Shown: positions 38,818 to 50,559, counted from the stretch's first letter. The stretch: 64,000 bases of DNA from Legionella rowbothamii (GCF_900639985.1 NZ_CAAAIM010000003.1:246051-310050), one strand, 5' to 3'. The notes: a model not told the origin generated them from the sequence alone. Translations and numbers: made by a program.

Positions 38818-40791
38818 GTGAGTATACAACAACTTTGTTTGATAATTGTTTTAGCTCCTCTTGCAGGCTCGCTCATCGCTGGTTTCTTTCGAAACCAAAT
38901 AGGGCGCGTTGGAGCGCACTCAGTTACAATTCTGGGTGTTAGCGTGTCTTTGATTGCGTCACTGTACATTGCTTGTCAGATTTTTTCGGGAGCGATGCCT
39001 TCTGATAATACCGTCCTCTATAATTGGGCGAGTGGAGGCGCATTAATTCCTTATGAGTTTAATTTAGGATTCTTAATTGATCCTCTAACGGCAATTATGC
39101 TGGTAACGGTAAATTTTGTATCCCTACTCGTTCATATATATAGTATCGGCTATATGTCAGATGATGACGGTTATCAACGTTTCTTTAGCTATATTTCGCT
39201 CTTTACTTTCATGATGTTGATGCTAGTTACGTCAAATAACTTTTTACAGTTATTCTTCGGTTGGGAAGGTGTAGGCCTGGTTTCTTATTTACTTATCGGC
39301 TTCTGGTATCAAAAGGAGTCGGCAATTGAAGGAAGTCTTAAAGCTTTCCTGGTTAACAGAGTTGGGGATTTTGGCTTTCTTATCGGCATTTCCTTGGTTT
39401 TTGCTTACACAGGCAGCCTGGATTACGCAACAGTATTCCAAAGTGCAAATTACTTAGCGAGTCAAAATATTGAATTATTCGGTGGCCATTCTTGGTCAGT
39501 AATGACAGTTACTTGTTTGGCTTTATATGTAGGTGCTATGGGTAAATCAGCCCAGGTACCTTTGCATGTGTGGTTACCCGAGTCAATGGAAGGTCCTACT
39601 CCCATTTCTGCATTAATTCATGCTGCTACAATGGTTACCGCTGGGGTATTTATGTTGGCACGGATTTCACCATTGCTTGAATTATCAACCACTGCTTTAT
39701 CTGTTGTGTTGGTGATTGGTGCTACAGGTGCACTCTTTACTGGTATTCTTGCTTTAGTAATGAATGATATTAAGCGCGTAGTGGCTTACTCTACTTTATC
39801 CCAGTTGGGATATATGATGGTAGGTATTGGTGCTTCTGCATACAGTGCAGGAATGTTCCATCTAATTACACATGCTTGCTTTAAAGCATTATTGTTCCTG
39901 GGAGCCGGCTCTGTAATTATCGGAATGCATCATGAGCAAGACATGCGTAAAATGGGGGGCTTGTGGAATAAAATGCCCATCACATATATTACTTTCATAA
40001 TTGGAACTTTAGCACTTTGTGCTGTACCTCCGTTTGCTGGTTTCTATTCTAAAGATACTATTATTGAAGCGGCACAACTTTCACAGATACCTGGCAGTAG
40101 TTATGCATATTTCTGTGTTGTTGTCGGCGCAATGGTTACAGCAATTTACAGCTTTAGGTCACTCTTTATGACCTTCCATGGCAAACCACGTATGGATCAA
40201 CATACCTTTGATCACGTGCATGAATCACCCTGGGTTGTGTGGTTACCTTTAGTAATTTTGGCGGTTCCATCAGTAGTTTTAGGCTATATGCTGTATATGC
40301 CCATGTTATTTGATAAGCCAACTTTATTAGGTTCATCGTTGTTTGTGCTTCCTGATCACAATGTAATGGCAGAGCTGGCACATGAAGTTACATCTCCTTT
40401 CGAAAGTATGATTCATGCAGTTTCATCACTTACTTTCTGGATTACATTAACAGGTATTGCTATTGCCTGGATTTGCTATATTGCTGTTCCATCTATTCCT
40501 GGTTATTTGGCTCGTCATTTGAAACTTATTTATAAGCTTCTTATGAATAAGTATGGATTTGATGCCTTTAATAATCTGGTTTTTGTAAAAGGTATCAAAG
40601 GTCTAGGCAATACTTTTTATAGTGTTGGTGATCAAGGGTTAATTGATGGAATGGTAGTTAATGGTAGTAGTCGACTGATTAGATGGTTTTCCAGTAAAGG
40701 TCGAACCATACAAAGTGGTTATCTAAATCACTATGCAACAGTTATGGTTCTTGGATTACTCGGATTCTTGTGCTGGTTGATACTAGGCTGA
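38818..40791 (+). CDS. nuoL: NADH-quinone oxidoreductase subunit L
   Basis: 657 aa, an antiporter-like proton-pumping subunit with the long lateral helix at the C-terminus. FGWEGVGLVSYLLIGFW and HAATMVTAGVFM are conserved. The start is GTG 38818, 4 bases after the nuoK stop. Confidence 0.95.
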   Translation: MSIQQLCLIIVLAPLAGSLIAGFFRNQIGRVGAHSVTILGVSVSLIASLYIACQIFSGAMPSDNTVLYNWASGGALIPYEFNLGFLIDPLTAIMLVTVNFVSLLVHIYSIGYMSDDDGYQRFFSYISLFTFMMLMLVTSNNFLQLFFGWEGVGLVSYLLIGFWYQKESAIEGSLKAFLVNRVGDFGFLIGISLVFAYTGSLDYATVFQSANYLASQNIELFGGHSWSVMTVTCLALYVGAMGKSAQVPLHVWLPESMEGPTPISALIHAATMVTAGVFMLARISPLLELSTTALSVVLVIGATGALFTGILALVMNDIKRVVAYSTLSQLGYMMVGIGASAYSAGMFHLITHACFKALLFLGAGSVIIGMHHEQDMRKMGGLWNKMPITYITFIIGTLALCAVPPFAGFYSKDTIIEAAQLSQIPGSSYAYFCVVVGAMVTAIYSFRSLFMTFHGKPRMDQHTFDHVHESPWVVWLPLVILAVPSVVLGYMLYMPMLFDKPTLLGSSLFVLPDHNVMAELAHEVTSPFESMIHAVSSLTFWITLTGIAIAWICYIAVPSIPGYLARHLKLIYKLLMNKYGFDAFNNLVFVKGIKGLGNTFYSVGDQGLIDGMVVNGSSRLIRWFSSKGRTIQSGYLNHYATVMVLGLLGFLCWLILG

Positions 40792-40806
40792 ATATAAGGT
40801 GAGGGT

Positions 40807-42312
40807 ATGCATTATTTGCTCAATTTGCTAGTTTGGTTGCCAATATTAGGCGGTGTTTTTGTTCTTCTCGCAGGAGATGATCGTAACCCTAACAATGCAC
40901 GCTATTTGGCTTTATTCACAGTAGTGCTCTGTCTACTGCTTTGTGTGCCTTTAGTTGGTGGTTTTGATACAAAAGCTTTAGGGATGCAATACTTAGAAGA
41001 GTTTCCCTGGATGCCTTCACTTGGCATTAGCTACAGTCTTGGTATTGATGGTTTATCATTATTACTAATAGTGTTAAGTATCTTCACTAATTTAGTGGTG
41101 ATTCTTGCTACATGGGAAAGTATTACCAGTAGAGTATCTCAATATTTGGCTGCATTTTTGATCATGCAAGGCTTATTAGTTGGGGTATTCTCTGCGCTGG
41201 ATTCAATTCTATTCTATATATTCTGGGAAGCAACTTTGATTCCGATGTACTTAATCATAGGTATTTGGGGCTCAGATAACCGGGTATATGCTGCAATTAA
41301 ATTCTTCCTGTATACCTTTTTTGGTTCAGTGTTGATGCTCGGTAGCTTTTTATACATGGGCTATATTGCTGGTACCTTCAATATTGAGGCTTTCTATGCA
41401 ATTAAGCTGAGCATGACTGCACAAACATTGATTTTCATTGCATTTTTCCTCGGTTTTGCTATTAAAATTCCCATGTTTCCAGTTCACACTTGGTTACCTG
41501 ATGCACATACGGAAGCACCAGCGGGGGGGTCTATTGTTTTAGCAGCAATCCTACTGAAACTCGGAGCGTATGGATTTATTCGTTTTTCATTGCCAATTGT
41601 TCCCGATGCCTGTAATCAATATTCGGGTGTGATGGTGGCCTTATCATTGATTGCAGTGGTGTACATCGCATTGGTTGCAATTGTGCAAAAGGATATGAAG
41701 CGTTTAATTGCATATTCCTCAATTTCACATATGGGTTTTGTTACTTTAGGTTGCTTTGCAATTTTTAGCATTGCGAAACAAACTGGTTTAAGTAATGCTG
41801 GGCTTATTTTAGAAGGCGCGATTGTGGTAATGATTTCACATGCCTTTGTTTCTAGCGGAATGTTTGCCGGGGTAGGCTTTATTTATGATCGCATGCATAC
41901 TCGTCGCCTAACCGACTTTGGCGGTATCGTGAATACTATGCCAATATTTGCTTCATTCTTTATGCTGTTTTGCATGGCTAATGCAGGTTTACCGGGAACT
42001 TCAGGATTTGTTGGTGAGTTTATGGTAATTGTTGGCTCGATGAAAGCGGGATTCTGGATCACTTTCTGGGCAGCAACCACGTTAATGACTGCTGCAGCAT
42101 ATAATCTTTGGATGTATAAGCGCGTTATTTTTGGCAAAGTCGCTAATGATAAAGTTGCGGCATTAAAAGACCTATCAATATATGAGTTAAGTGCATACGT
42201 GTTATTAGCTCTGATGGTTGTTGCTATGGGGGTGTATCCTAAGCCGATGCTTGAATACGTACATCAGACAGTAAGTCATACTCTGGCACTAGCCAGCCAA
42301 ACAAAATTGTAA
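40807..42312 (+). CDS. nuoM: NADH-quinone oxidoreductase subunit M
   Basis: 501 aa, antiporter-like proton-pumping subunit with about 14 helices. Key membrane residues lie in FWEATLIPMYL (Glu) and FPVHTWLPDAHTEAP. GGTGAGGGT upstream is the ribosome binding site. Confidence 0.95.
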   Translation: MHYLLNLLVWLPILGGVFVLLAGDDRNPNNARYLALFTVVLCLLLCVPLVGGFDTKALGMQYLEEFPWMPSLGISYSLGIDGLSLLLIVLSIFTNLVVILATWESITSRVSQYLAAFLIMQGLLVGVFSALDSILFYIFWEATLIPMYLIIGIWGSDNRVYAAIKFFLYTFFGSVLMLGSFLYMGYIAGTFNIEAFYAIKLSMTAQTLIFIAFFLGFAIKIPMFPVHTWLPDAHTEAPAGGSIVLAAILLKLGAYGFIRFSLPIVPDACNQYSGVMVALSLIAVVYIALVAIVQKDMKRLIAYSSISHMGFVTLGCFAIFSIAKQTGLSNAGLILEGAIVVMISHAFVSSGMFAGVGFIYDRMHTRRLTDFGGIVNTMPIFASFFMLFCMANAGLPGTSGFVGEFMVIVGSMKAGFWITFWAATTLMTAAAYNLWMYKRVIFGKVANDKVAALKDLSIYELSAYVLLALMVVAMGVYPKPMLEYVHQTVSHTLALASQTKL

Positions 42313-42330
42313 TACGCAAGGTTAATTAAT

Positions 42331-43773
42331 ATGATCGCATTATTTGAAAATATTCATGTCGCGCTACCAGAGATGGTTATATTAGCCACAGCGGGCCTTG
42401 CATTGCTTGCTGATTTATTTTTACGGCATAAAATTCGTTCTGTAGCATTTATTATTTCCTGCATTGGTCTAATTGCCGCTGCAGGAGTTAGTTTTCTTTA
42501 TATAGGTTCACATAAGGTAATTACTTTAAATGGAATGTTTATCAGCGATGATGTCGCTCATTTAATGAAGTTCTTTATTTACCTCACTGTCTTATTGAGC
42601 TTTATTTATTCGCGTAACTATATCAATGAACGACAAATGCCTTCTGGTGATTATTATGTACTAGGGTTATTTTCAACCTTAGGAATGATGATCTTAGTTT
42701 CAGCGCACTCACTTTTATCAATTTACCTTGGTTTAGAGTTAATGTCACTGCCACTTTATGCAATGACCGCGATTCGCCGCACCGATAGCGATGCTTCTGA
42801 AGCTGCAATGAAGTATTTTGTTATGGGAGCAATTGCATCAGCTATGTTGCTCTATGGTATCTCGCTAATTTATGGAGCGACAGGAAAACTAGATTTATTA
42901 GAGGTAGCAAATGAGATCGCTGCAAACTGGCAACATCAAGAGGCTTTATTAGCTTTTGCGCTGGTGTTCATTTTAGCTGGTGTTTGCTTCAAACTCGCAG
43001 CTGTTCCTTTCCACATGTGGGCTCCAGATGTTTATCAAGGCGCCCCAGCTTCTGTAACCTTATTTATTAGTGCAGCACCCAAGGTTGCAGCTTTAGGAAT
43101 GGCATTTCGATTTTTGACAATTAGCTTTGTGGACATTACTGCGCAGTGGCAGCAAATTTTGTTGGTAGTTGCATTACTCTCTACGGGTTTAGGCAATCTA
43201 TTTGCTGTGGTGCAAACAAGTATAAAACGTCTACTTTCTTATTCAGCAATATCACACATCGGTTATGCTCTATTTGGTATATTAGCTGCTAGTGCCGCAG
43301 GTTATTCAGCAGCACTTTATTATATTTTAGTTTATTCAATAACCTCTGCTGCAGCATTTGGCTTAATTGTTTTAATGTCCAGCCATGGTATGGAAATTGA
43401 TAGTGTAGAGGATCTCAAAGGTTTAAATAAAAGAAACCCTTGGTTAGCTTTTATGATGTTGATCGTTATGTTTTCTATGGCAGGTGTACCACCAACCGTT
43501 GGATTCATTACCAAACTACTAGTATTGAAAGCTTTAGTTGATGTGCATATGACTTGGGTTGCTATTCTTGGTTTAATCTTTGCTGTGGTCGGTGCATACT
43601 ATTATATTCGTATCGTGAAGCTGATGTATTTTGATAAGCCTTTACATGCTGATCCACTGATTATTAATAAAGGAAATGCGACAGTATTGTCTTTGAATTG
43701 TTTGTCTTTACTGTATTTAGGTATATTCCCTGGAGCATTAATTGTTAGTTGTATTAATGCATTTGTTAATTAA
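42331..43773 (+). CDS. nuoN: NADH-quinone oxidoreductase subunit N
   Basis: 480 aa, third antiporter-like subunit. The tract [12 protein letters not shown] and [13 protein letters not shown] identify NuoN. Last gene of the 14-gene operon; tRNA-fMet follows 65 bases later. No intrinsic terminator is visible between them. Confidence 0.95.
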   Translation: MIALFENIHVALPEMVILATAGLALLADLFLRHKIRSVAFIISCIGLIAAAGVSFLYIGSHKVITLNGMFISDDVAHLMKFFIYLTVLLSFIYSRNYINERQMPSGDYYVLGLFSTLGMMILVSAHSLLSIYLGLELMSLPLYAMTAIRRTDSDASEAAMKYFVMGAIASAMLLYGISLIYGATGKLDLLEVANEIAANWQHQEALLAFALVFILAGVCFKLAAVPFHMWAPDVYQGAPASVTLFISAAPKVAALGMAFRFLTISFVDITAQWQQILLVVALLSTGLGNLFAVVQTSIKRLLSYSAISHIGYALFGILAASAAGYSAALYYILVYSITSAAAFGLIVLMSSHGMEIDSVEDLKGLNKRNPWLAFMMLIVMFSMAGVPPTVGFITKLLVLKALVDVHMTWVAILGLIFAVVGAYYYIRIVKLMYFDKPLHADPLIINKGNATVLSLNCLSLLYLGIFPGALIVSCINAFVN

Positions 43774-43796
43774 TTCACAAACTTTGTTAAAAGTAC

Positions 43797-43825
43797 TTGC
43801 TAAAAGAGTAAAGTATCGGTATACT
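43797..43825 (+). promoter_or_regulatory. Promoter for tRNA-fMet and the rimP operon
   Basis: TTGCTA (43797-43802), a 17-nt spacer and TATACT (43820-43825) lie just upstream of the tRNA, so transcription would start near 43832. Confidence 0.7.
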
Positions 43826-43838
43826 TCTTTTCAGTTGA

Positions 43839-43915
<77 letters not shown>

Positions 43916-43923
43916 CTTTTTGG

Positions 43924-43945
43924 AACCCCATTTATGGGGTTTTTT
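43924..43945 (+). terminator. Intrinsic terminator after tRNA-fMet
   Basis: AACCCCA/TGGGGTT stem with loop TTTA followed by six T bases, 8 bases after the tRNA. Readthrough would be needed for this promoter to drive rimP. Confidence 0.85.
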
Positions 43946-44066
43946 ATTACCCTAGAAAAAGCTTTAAAGTCCTCTGTAGCAGTGTTGCAGTCGGTGCAAC
44001 TGCTTTTCTTAGGGATACGTTTAATTCGGGCTACTTTGCGAATCCAGGTTAATAATTAACAGACTT

Positions 44067-44089
44067 GGGCGTATGCGCCCTTTTTTTTT
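44067..44089 (+). terminator. Terminator-like hairpin immediately before rimP
   Basis: GGGCG/CGCCC with loop TATG is followed by nine T bases (44081-44089). It ends only 13 bases before the rimP ATG, so it probably attenuates the rimP-nusA-infB transcript. Confidence 0.75.
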
Positions 44090-44102
44090 GTTTGTTAATA
44101 TT

Positions 44103-44546
44103 ATGATTCAAGACGAACTCGAACAACTACTTGCTCCTACTGTAAATGATATGGGTTATGAACTTTGGGGATGTGAATACCTTTCCCAGGGTAAGCATTC
44201 CTTGTTACGCATATACATAGATAAAGCAGAAGGGATTGGAATCGAAGACTGCCAAGATGTAAGTCACCAAGTGAGTGCCTTGCTCGATGTAGAAGATCCT
44301 ATTCCTGGTAACTATAGTTTAGAGGTATCATCACCCGGTATACCCAGACCTTTGTTTAAAGATTGGCAATATCAACGATACATAGGTCAACCTGTCCAGG
44401 TGAAAACATTTAAACCAGTTAATAAAAAGCGCAAATTGCTAGGTACAATCATTTCAGTGTCTGACAATTCAGTCGTACTGAATATCGATGGCGAAGAGCA
44501 TGAGTTACTTTTTTCAAATATTGTAAAGGCATATTTGACAGTATAG
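44103..44546 (+). CDS. rimP: Ribosome maturation factor RimP
   Basis: 147 aa; needed for 30S subunit maturation. The tract ELWGCEY, the [14 protein letters not shown] motif and the C-terminal SH3-like domain are typical. ATG 44103 gives the expected N-terminus ([10 protein letters not shown]), but no Shine-Dalgarno sequence precedes it, only the T-run of a terminator. An in-frame ATG at 44073 lies inside that hairpin and is less likely. 11 bases before nusA. Confidence 0.93.
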   Translation: MIQDELEQLLAPTVNDMGYELWGCEYLSQGKHSLLRIYIDKAEGIGIEDCQDVSHQVSALLDVEDPIPGNYSLEVSSPGIPRPLFKDWQYQRYIGQPVQVKTFKPVNKKRKLLGTIISVSDNSVVLNIDGEEHELLFSNIVKAYLTV

Positions 44547-44557
44547 AGAGGCGAACA

Positions 44558-46036
44558 ATGAGCAAAGAATTGTTATTAGTTGCTGAGGCGTTATCAAATG
44601 AAAGAGGCGTAAGTAAAGACGTTATCATCCTTGCCATTCAGGCCGCATTGGAGTCTGCTACTCGAAAAATCTTTGGATTGGACATAGGCGTCAGAATTAA
44701 ACTAGATCCTCGTACTGGTGAATATGAAACTTTTAGATACTGGGATGTAGTTGAACCCGAAGACTTTGAGTTCCCCGAGCATCAGATAACTTTAGCTGAA
44801 GCACAAGCACGCAATCCGGACGTTACTGTTGGTGGGCGAATTGAAGAATCAATTCCATCGATTGAGTTTGGGCGAATTGAAGCGCAAGCAGCTCGTCAAG
44901 TCATTATGCAAAAAGTTAGAGAAGCTGAACGTGAATTAGTCATAGACCAATTCAGAAGCAAATTAGGCCAGTTGATTTATGGTACAGTTAAAAAAGTAAC
45001 TCGCGATAATATAATTATCGATTTAGGTGGTAAAGCAGAAGCCTTCTTACCACGTGGCGAAATGTTACCTCATGAAATGTTTCGTCCTAATGATAGAGTT
45101 CGTGCTTATTTATATGAACTTACTCCGCAAGCACGTGGTCCTCAATTGTACGTTAGTCGTACGCGTAACGAGATGTTAATCGAATTATTCCGCATTGAAG
45201 TTCCTGAAATTGGCGAGAATGTGATTGAAGTTAAGGCTGCTGCTCGTGATGTGGGAAATAGAGCTAAAATTGCTGTTAAAACAAATGATGGCCGTATTGA
45301 TCCAATCGGTGCTTGTGTTGGTATGCGCGGTGCACGTGTACAAGCAGTCTCCAGTGAGTTAGGAGGGGAGCGTGTTGATATTATTCTTTGGGATGATAAT
45401 CCCGCTCAATTAGTGATTAATGCTATGGCTCCTGCGGATATCTCTTCAATTGTTGTTGATGAAGATAGCCATACTATGGACTTAGCGGTAGAGAAAGATC
45501 AATTATCACAAGCTATTGGCAGAAATGGCCAAAACGTACGTTTAGCCAGTCAGTTAACTGGTTGGACTTTAAATGTAATGACTACAGACGAATTTGAAAA
45601 TAAAAATTTGGAGGAGTCGAGCAAGATCGTAAAATTATTTACTTCCGCTCTGGAAATAGATGAAGAAATTGCTACATTATTAGTAGCACATGGCTTCTCG
45701 TCACTTGAAGAAGTTGCTTATGTACCTAAAGAAGAGCTTTTAGCTATCGAAGAATTCGACGAGGAAATCGTTGAAGAGTTAAGAAATAGAGCGAATGATA
45801 ATTTGCTTACTATGGCGCTTTCTTCTGGTAAAGGATTAGCCGGTACCCCAGATGAATCTTTATTAAATATGGAAGGTATGTCTGAAGAGCTTGCTAACAA
45901 ATTAGCTGAGCGAGGAATTGCATCCATGGAGGATTTAGCAGAACAATCTGTAGATGAGTTATTAGAAATTGAAGGGATGACTGAAGAAAAAGCTGGCGCT
46001 TTAATTATGAAAGCCAGAGAACCATGGTTCTTATAA
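44558..46036 (+). CDS. nusA: Transcription termination/antitermination factor NusA
   Basis: 492 aa. The N-terminal polymerase-binding domain, S1 domain (about 135-200), two KH domains (with GxRGxRVQ and [10 protein letters not shown]) and two C-terminal acidic repeats are all in place. It modulates pausing, termination and rRNA antitermination. In E. coli NusA represses its own operon, which fits the hairpin before rimP. Confidence 0.96.
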   Translation: MSKELLLVAEALSNERGVSKDVIILAIQAALESATRKIFGLDIGVRIKLDPRTGEYETFRYWDVVEPEDFEFPEHQITLAEAQARNPDVTVGGRIEESIPSIEFGRIEAQAARQVIMQKVREAERELVIDQFRSKLGQLIYGTVKKVTRDNIIIDLGGKAEAFLPRGEMLPHEMFRPNDRVRAYLYELTPQARGPQLYVSRTRNEMLIELFRIEVPEIGENVIEVKAAARDVGNRAKIAVKTNDGRIDPIGACVGMRGARVQAVSSELGGERVDIILWDDNPAQLVINAMAPADISSIVVDEDSHTMDLAVEKDQLSQAIGRNGQNVRLASQLTGWTLNVMTTDEFENKNLEESSKIVKLFTSALEIDEEIATLLVAHGFSSLEEVAYVPKEELLAIEEFDEEIVEELRNRANDNLLTMALSSGKGLAGTPDESLLNMEGMSEELANKLAERGIASMEDLAEQSVDELLEIEGMTEEKAGALIMKAREPWFL

Positions 46037-46041
46037 AACCA

Positions 46042-46097
46042 TTTATACCCAAGTATTTTGGGTATAAACCTATGCTTTGGACCATTTGGCAAAGCAT
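46042..46097 (+). other. Two consecutive stem-loops between nusA and infB
   Basis: TTTATACCCAA (46042-46052) pairs with TTGGGTATAAA (46058-46068); then ATGCTTTG (46072-46079) pairs with CAAAGCAT (46090-46097). No T-run follows either. They may be RNase processing or stability sites in the operon mRNA. Confidence 0.55.
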
Positions 46098-46177
46098 TAA
46101 TAAACTAACGTGTTTCAGAACGCAGTTATGCTCATTCGTAATGAATACATCATAGGCTGCTGAAAGGGGATTAAAAT

Positions 46178-48775
46178 ATGGCGGATGTGACGGTTAAACA
46201 ATTAGCTCAAGTCGTTGGTATTCCGGTTGAACGCTTATTGAACCAGTTACAGGAAGCAGGATTATCTTTTACTGATGATCAACAGACTGTGAATGAGGAA
46301 CAAAAGCGTATCTTACTTAATCATTTAAAGAGTAGTTCTGTGCGTGATACGCATGTTGCGCCAGAGCGTATTACTTTACGACGTAAAAGTACGTCTCAAG
46401 TTACTGTTGGCCACGATACTCATAGTGGTAAAACAGTTCATGTCGAAGTTCGCAAGAAAAAGGTTTTTGTAAAACGAAGTACGCTCGTTGAGCAACCCGA
46501 AACTGAAGAGCCAATTGAAATAGCGGCGACTGATGAATCAGTTCCTAGCGAAGCAATTACAGAAATGCCTATTGTTGAATCTACACCTGAAGTTGTCCTC
46601 ACAGAGCCCAAGGTTCACGAAGAAGGTCAGGCAGAAGCCGCTGTGGTTGAAGCTCCTCAAGCAGATGAAGAAATTTCTGAAGAGCCTGCTCCTGTATTTG
46701 ATGATGAATTAGATGCTCCTTCTGAATTGGAAAAAATTGCAGAAGTTGTGATAAAAGAAGAGATCAAAGGCGATAAGGCTGTTAAAAAGAAACATGTTGA
46801 ACCTGCGAGTCCGGAAGTTGAATCTTCTGATTACAAGAAAGGTAAGAAAAAGCCAAAATATCAAACTTCTTATGATCGTAGTAGCGATGATGAAGACGAT
46901 TCGCATCGCCGCGGAAGTGGTCGTAGTAAATTTAAAAAGCGTAAAGGTTCTGAAAAATCAGATAAATACCGTGAAGCAGAAGAGACCTTAACGCATGGTT
47001 TTGCATTACCTACAGCACCAGTTGTACGTGAAGTATTAATTCCTGAGACCATTACCGTTGCAGAACTTGCGAAACGAATGTCAGTTAAAGCAGCTGAAGT
47101 GATTAAAGTGATGATGTCTTTAGGAGCTATGGCCACCATTAACCAAGTAATTGATCAAGAAACCTCGGTAATCGTCGTTGAAGAAATGGGTCATAAAGCC
47201 CGCGTTATTAAAGAAGATGCGATCGAGGTTGGCTTGGGTGAAGCAATCACCAAAGGTAGCAATACTGAAGCTCGTGCTCCAGTTGTAACTATTATGGGTC
47301 ACGTTGACCATGGTAAAACCTCGTTACTAGATTACATTCGTCGAACCAAAGTAGCCTCTGGTGAGGCTGGTGGTATTACTCAGCACATTGGTGCATATCA
47401 CGTAAGCACACCGAAAGGGGATATTACTTTCTTGGATACCCCAGGTCACGCTGCATTTACTGCAATGCGTGCGCGTGGTGCCCAAGTTACTGACATCGTT
47501 ATTTTGATTGTTGCTGCAGATGATGGGGTGAAGCCTCAAACTATTGAAGCAATCCAACATGCTAAGGCAGCAAAAGTGCCAATTATTGTTGCGGTTAACA
47601 AGATTGATAAACCCGGTGCAGATCCTGATCGAGTTATGAATGAATTATCCGTTCATGAAGTAATTCCCGAGGCATGGGGTGGCGATACAATGTTTATTAA
47701 TATCTCTGCTAAAGCAGGTACAGGTATTGATGAGCTACTTGATGCAATTCTGTTGCAATCAGAAGTTTTAGAGTTAACTGCGTTGACTGATGGGGCGGCT
47801 AAAGGCGTGGTTATTGAATCCCGCTTAGATAAGGGACGTGGTCCGGTTGCTACTGTATTGGTTCAAAGTGGAACCTTACATAAAGGTGATATTATTCTTG
47901 CCGGTTTCCAATATGGCCGTGTACGCGCATTAGTTGGTGATAATGGTGATATGGTTAATAGTGCTGGGCCTTCAATTCCAGTAGAAGTATTAGGTTTATC
48001 AGCGATTCCTCATGCAGGGGATGAGGCTGTAGTCGTCCCAGATGAGAAGAAAGCTCGTGAAGTGGCTTTATTCCGTCAAGGTAAGTTCCGGGATGTGAAA
48101 CTTGCTCGACGCCAGAAGTCCACTCTAGAAGGCATAATGGAAAATATGACTGCTGCCGAGTCTAAAGTATTGAATATCGTACTTAAGGCTGACGTGCAAG
48201 GCTCTGTAGAAGCTATTTCTGATGCATTGGTTAAATTATCGAATGATGAAGTTAAAGTAGTTGTTATTTCTAATGGCGTAGGGGGTATTACTGAATCTGA
48301 TGTTCACTTGGCGATTGCATCAAGTGCCTTATTGATTGGCTTTAACGTCCGTGCCGATGCAACTGCAAAGCGTTTGGCGGAACAAGAATCGATATCTCTT
48401 CATTATTACAGTGTAATTTACGACATTGTGGACCAAATTAAAGGTGCCTTAACAGGAATGTTAGCTCCTCAATTCAAAGAAGAGATTATTGGTACTGCCG
48501 AAGTGCGTGATGTGTTCAAGTCCCCTAAAATCGGTGCTATTGCTGGTTGTATGGTGGTTGAAGGCGTTATTAAACGCAATAACCCAATTCGCGTACTTCG
48601 CTCCAACGTGGTGATTTATGAAGGAACTTTAGAGTCATTAAGACGCTTTAAAGATGACGTCTTAGAAGTTCGTCAAGGTTTTGAGTGTGGTATTGGTGTT
48701 AAAAACTACAATGACGTGAAACCTGGCGATCTTATTGAAGTATATGAAACTGTTGAAATTAAGCGTGATTTATAA
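46178..48775 (+). CDS. infB: Translation initiation factor IF-2
   Basis: 865 aa. An N-terminal IF2N domain and a long charged, low-complexity linker (about 100-280) precede the GTPase with [13 protein letters not shown] and NKID, then domains II-IV. It brings fMet-tRNA to the 30S subunit. AAAGGGG supports ATG 46178. The linker is variable between species, as seen in other IF-2 proteins. Confidence 0.96.
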   Translation: MADVTVKQLAQVVGIPVERLLNQLQEAGLSFTDDQQTVNEEQKRILLNHLKSSSVRDTHVAPERITLRRKSTSQVTVGHDTHSGKTVHVEVRKKKVFVKRSTLVEQPETEEPIEIAATDESVPSEAITEMPIVESTPEVVLTEPKVHEEGQAEAAVVEAPQADEEISEEPAPVFDDELDAPSELEKIAEVVIKEEIKGDKAVKKKHVEPASPEVESSDYKKGKKKPKYQTSYDRSSDDEDDSHRRGSGRSKFKKRKGSEKSDKYREAEETLTHGFALPTAPVVREVLIPETITVAELAKRMSVKAAEVIKVMMSLGAMATINQVIDQETSVIVVEEMGHKARVIKEDAIEVGLGEAITKGSNTEARAPVVTIMGHVDHGKTSLLDYIRRTKVASGEAGGITQHIGAYHVSTPKGDITFLDTPGHAAFTAMRARGAQVTDIVILIVAADDGVKPQTIEAIQHAKAAKVPIIVAVNKIDKPGADPDRVMNELSVHEVIPEAWGGDTMFINISAKAGTGIDELLDAILLQSEVLELTALTDGAAKGVVIESRLDKGRGPVATVLVQSGTLHKGDIILAGFQYGRVRALVGDNGDMVNSAGPSIPVEVLGLSAIPHAGDEAVVVPDEKKAREVALFRQGKFRDVKLARRQKSTLEGIMENMTAAESKVLNIVLKADVQGSVEAISDALVKLSNDEVKVVVISNGVGGITESDVHLAIASSALLIGFNVRADATAKRLAEQESISLHYYSVIYDIVDQIKGALTGMLAPQFKEEIIGTAEVRDVFKSPKIGAIAGCMVVEGVIKRNNPIRVLRSNVVIYEGTLESLRRFKDDVLEVRQGFECGIGVKNYNDVKPGDLIEVYETVEIKRDL

Positions 48776-48777
48776 TT

Positions 48778-49143
48778 ATGGGTCAAAATTTTAAACGTAC
48801 AGATCGGGTTGCTGAAATGATTCAGCGAAAATTAGCTCAGATCATTCCTATAGAGGTAAAAGATCCACGCTTAAATGGTATCGTGACTATTTCTGCAGTA
48901 AAGGTTGCTGCAGATTTAGCACATGCAAAAGTTTATTTCACGGTGCTGAATAATGATAAAAAGCTCGTTGAAACCATTCTCAATGCAGCTGCAAGTTATC
49001 TGCGTAGTGCTTTGGCGCGTAGTATTACTTTACGTACGGTACCTCAGTTACATTTTGTTTATGATGAGTCGATAGAGTATGGACAGCGCCTAAGCCGTCT
49101 AATTGATGAAGCAAACTCTCCTTCCACTGATGATGATGAATAA
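48778..49143 (+). CDS. rbfA: Ribosome-binding factor A
   Basis: 121 aa, a KH-type fold protein needed for 16S 5'-end maturation and cold adaptation. The tract [14 protein letters not shown] and the DPRL motif are conserved. It begins 2 bases after infB and overlaps truB at its end. Confidence 0.95.
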   Translation: MGQNFKRTDRVAEMIQRKLAQIIPIEVKDPRLNGIVTISAVKVAADLAHAKVYFTVLNNDKKLVETILNAAASYLRSALARSITLRTVPQLHFVYDESIEYGQRLSRLIDEANSPSTDDDE

Positions 49144-50041
49144 AACTGAATTGACTCCAGTAATCAATGGGATTTTATTACTAAATAAATCAGGAGGAAT
49201 GTCTTCCAATAAGGCCTTGCAAAAGGCTAAACATTTATTGGGAGCCAAAAAAGCAGGTCATACCGGCAGCTTAGATCCTCTAGCTACGGGCATGTTGCCA
49301 TTATGCTTCGGAGAGGCGACAAAGGTTTGTCAATTTCTGCTTGATGCAGATAAGTGCTATGAAGCAACGGCGATGCTTGGGATTAAAACCGATACATCTG
49401 ATTCAACCGGACGAGTTATCGCGTATACCGAGATGTTTCGTGTGTCGCAAGCACAGCTTATGACTGTATTAGAACGATATAGAGGCCATATAAAGCAAAC
49501 TCCCTCAATGTATTCTGCCTTAAAACATCAGGGCAGGCCTTTATATCGGTTAGCTCGCGAGGGGATAGAAGTTGAGCGCAAAGAGCGCGATATTTTTATT
49601 AGTCATTTGCAATTGGATGCGTTTGATGGAGCACAGTTTTCCTTGACTGTTAACTGCAGCAAGGGAACCTATATTCGTAACTTAGTTGAAGATATAGGTG
49701 ATGCATTAGGGGTGGGTGCGCATGTAACACGTTTGCATCGCCTTTATACATCAGGCCTCAATGAGATGCCGATGTATACATTAGAGGAGTTGGAGCAGAT
49801 GTCCTTGGATGAACGAGAAGCTTGTCTTATTCCTCTAGATAGAGCAGTAGATTATTTAAAGCAAGTAATGCTTTCAGAAAATGAAATTCTAGCTATCCGG
49901 CAAGGTCGGATAGTAAGTAAGCAATTAGATGTAGATGGTGTAAATTGTGTTCGTCTTTACGATGAACAATCACAATTTATTGGTTTAGGTGAGTTAAATG
50001 CTGAAGGTGAGTTGAGAGCGAAAAGATTGTTGGCTTTTTAG
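49136..50041 (+). CDS. truB: tRNA pseudouridine-55 synthase
   Basis: 301 aa; makes pseudouridine 55 in the T-loop of tRNAs. The catalytic Asp lies in [11 protein letters not shown], and [13 protein letters not shown] is conserved. Three ATGs in a row (49130, 49133, 49136) overlap the rbfA end with no Shine-Dalgarno; 49136 gives the best N-terminus and an 8-base overlap, so translation is probably coupled. Confidence 0.94.
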   Translation: MNKTELTPVINGILLLNKSGGMSSNKALQKAKHLLGAKKAGHTGSLDPLATGMLPLCFGEATKVCQFLLDADKCYEATAMLGIKTDTSDSTGRVIAYTEMFRVSQAQLMTVLERYRGHIKQTPSMYSALKHQGRPLYRLAREGIEVERKERDIFISHLQLDAFDGAQFSLTVNCSKGTYIRNLVEDIGDALGVGAHVTRLHRLYTSGLNEMPMYTLEELEQMSLDEREACLIPLDRAVDYLKQVMLSENEILAIRQGRIVSKQLDVDGVNCVRLYDEQSQFIGLGELNAEGELRAKRLLAF

Positions 50042-50101
50042 TTTGATTGTAAAAATCCATGCCTAAGCATGATTTTTTTTGCACAAAATAATTTACAGCA
50101 C

Positions 50102-50130
50102 TTGTTTCGTTTGGTATGCCTTGGTAGAAT
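50102..50130 (+). promoter_or_regulatory. Promoter for rpsO
   Basis: TTGTTT (50102-50107), 17 nt and TAGAAT (50125-50130) lie 43 bases before rpsO, allowing separate expression of rpsO-pnp from the upstream operon. Confidence 0.6.
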
Positions 50131-50172
50131 GTTCGCCTTTGAATGAATATTTAGTAGTTCCAGGAGTGTATA

Positions 50173-50448
50173 ATGTCGCTAAACAGCGCGGATAAAGCAG
50201 CAATCGTTAATGAATTCAAGCGTGCCGATCAAGATACAGGTTCGCCAGAAGTTCAAGTTTCTTTAATTACAAGTCGTATCAAGTATTTGACTGAGCACTT
50301 TAAAGAACACAAAAAAGATTTTCATTCTCGTCGTGGTTTACAAGCACTAGTAAACAAACGTCGTAAGCTATTGAAATATCTGAAAAGTAACGATCAAGGT
50401 CGTTATCAAACATTGATTCAAAAATTAGAATTAAGAGATTCTTATTGA
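50173..50448 (+). CDS. rpsO: 30S ribosomal protein S15
   Basis: 91 aa, the usual length. The tract [13 protein letters not shown] and [18 protein letters not shown] are conserved. S15 binds the central domain of 16S rRNA and in E. coli represses its own translation. CCAGGAG precedes the ATG. Confidence 0.97.
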   Translation: MSLNSADKAAIVNEFKRADQDTGSPEVQVSLITSRIKYLTEHFKEHKKDFHSRRGLQALVNKRRKLLKYLKSNDQGRYQTLIQKLELRDSY

Positions 50449-50503
50449 TTATTGAATCGAAACACCTTACTAGAGGTGTGTTTATCCAGAACAGTTAGTA
50501 ATT

Positions 50504-50531
50504 AAAGGCGCACACTTCTGCGCCTTTTTTT
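50504..50531 (+). terminator. Intrinsic terminator between rpsO and pnp
   Basis: AAAGGCGCA/TGCGCCTTT stem with loop CACTTC and a seven-T run (50525-50531). A second small hairpin (ACACCT/AGGTGT at 50462-50479) precedes it. E. coli has a similar partial terminator here, letting some transcripts run into pnp. Confidence 0.8.
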
Positions 50532-50559
50532 CGTTATAATTATTAAAGAGGAATATACC

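Noticed and set aside
44073..44102. Longer rimP start at ATG 44073
   Set aside because: That ATG lies in the loop and stem of a terminator hairpin followed by nine T bases; the resulting extra residues do not fit RimP. ATG 44103 fits.
49103..49135. Earlier truB start at 49103
   Set aside because: It lies well inside rbfA and adds residues not found in TruB; the ATG cluster at 49130-49136 is better.
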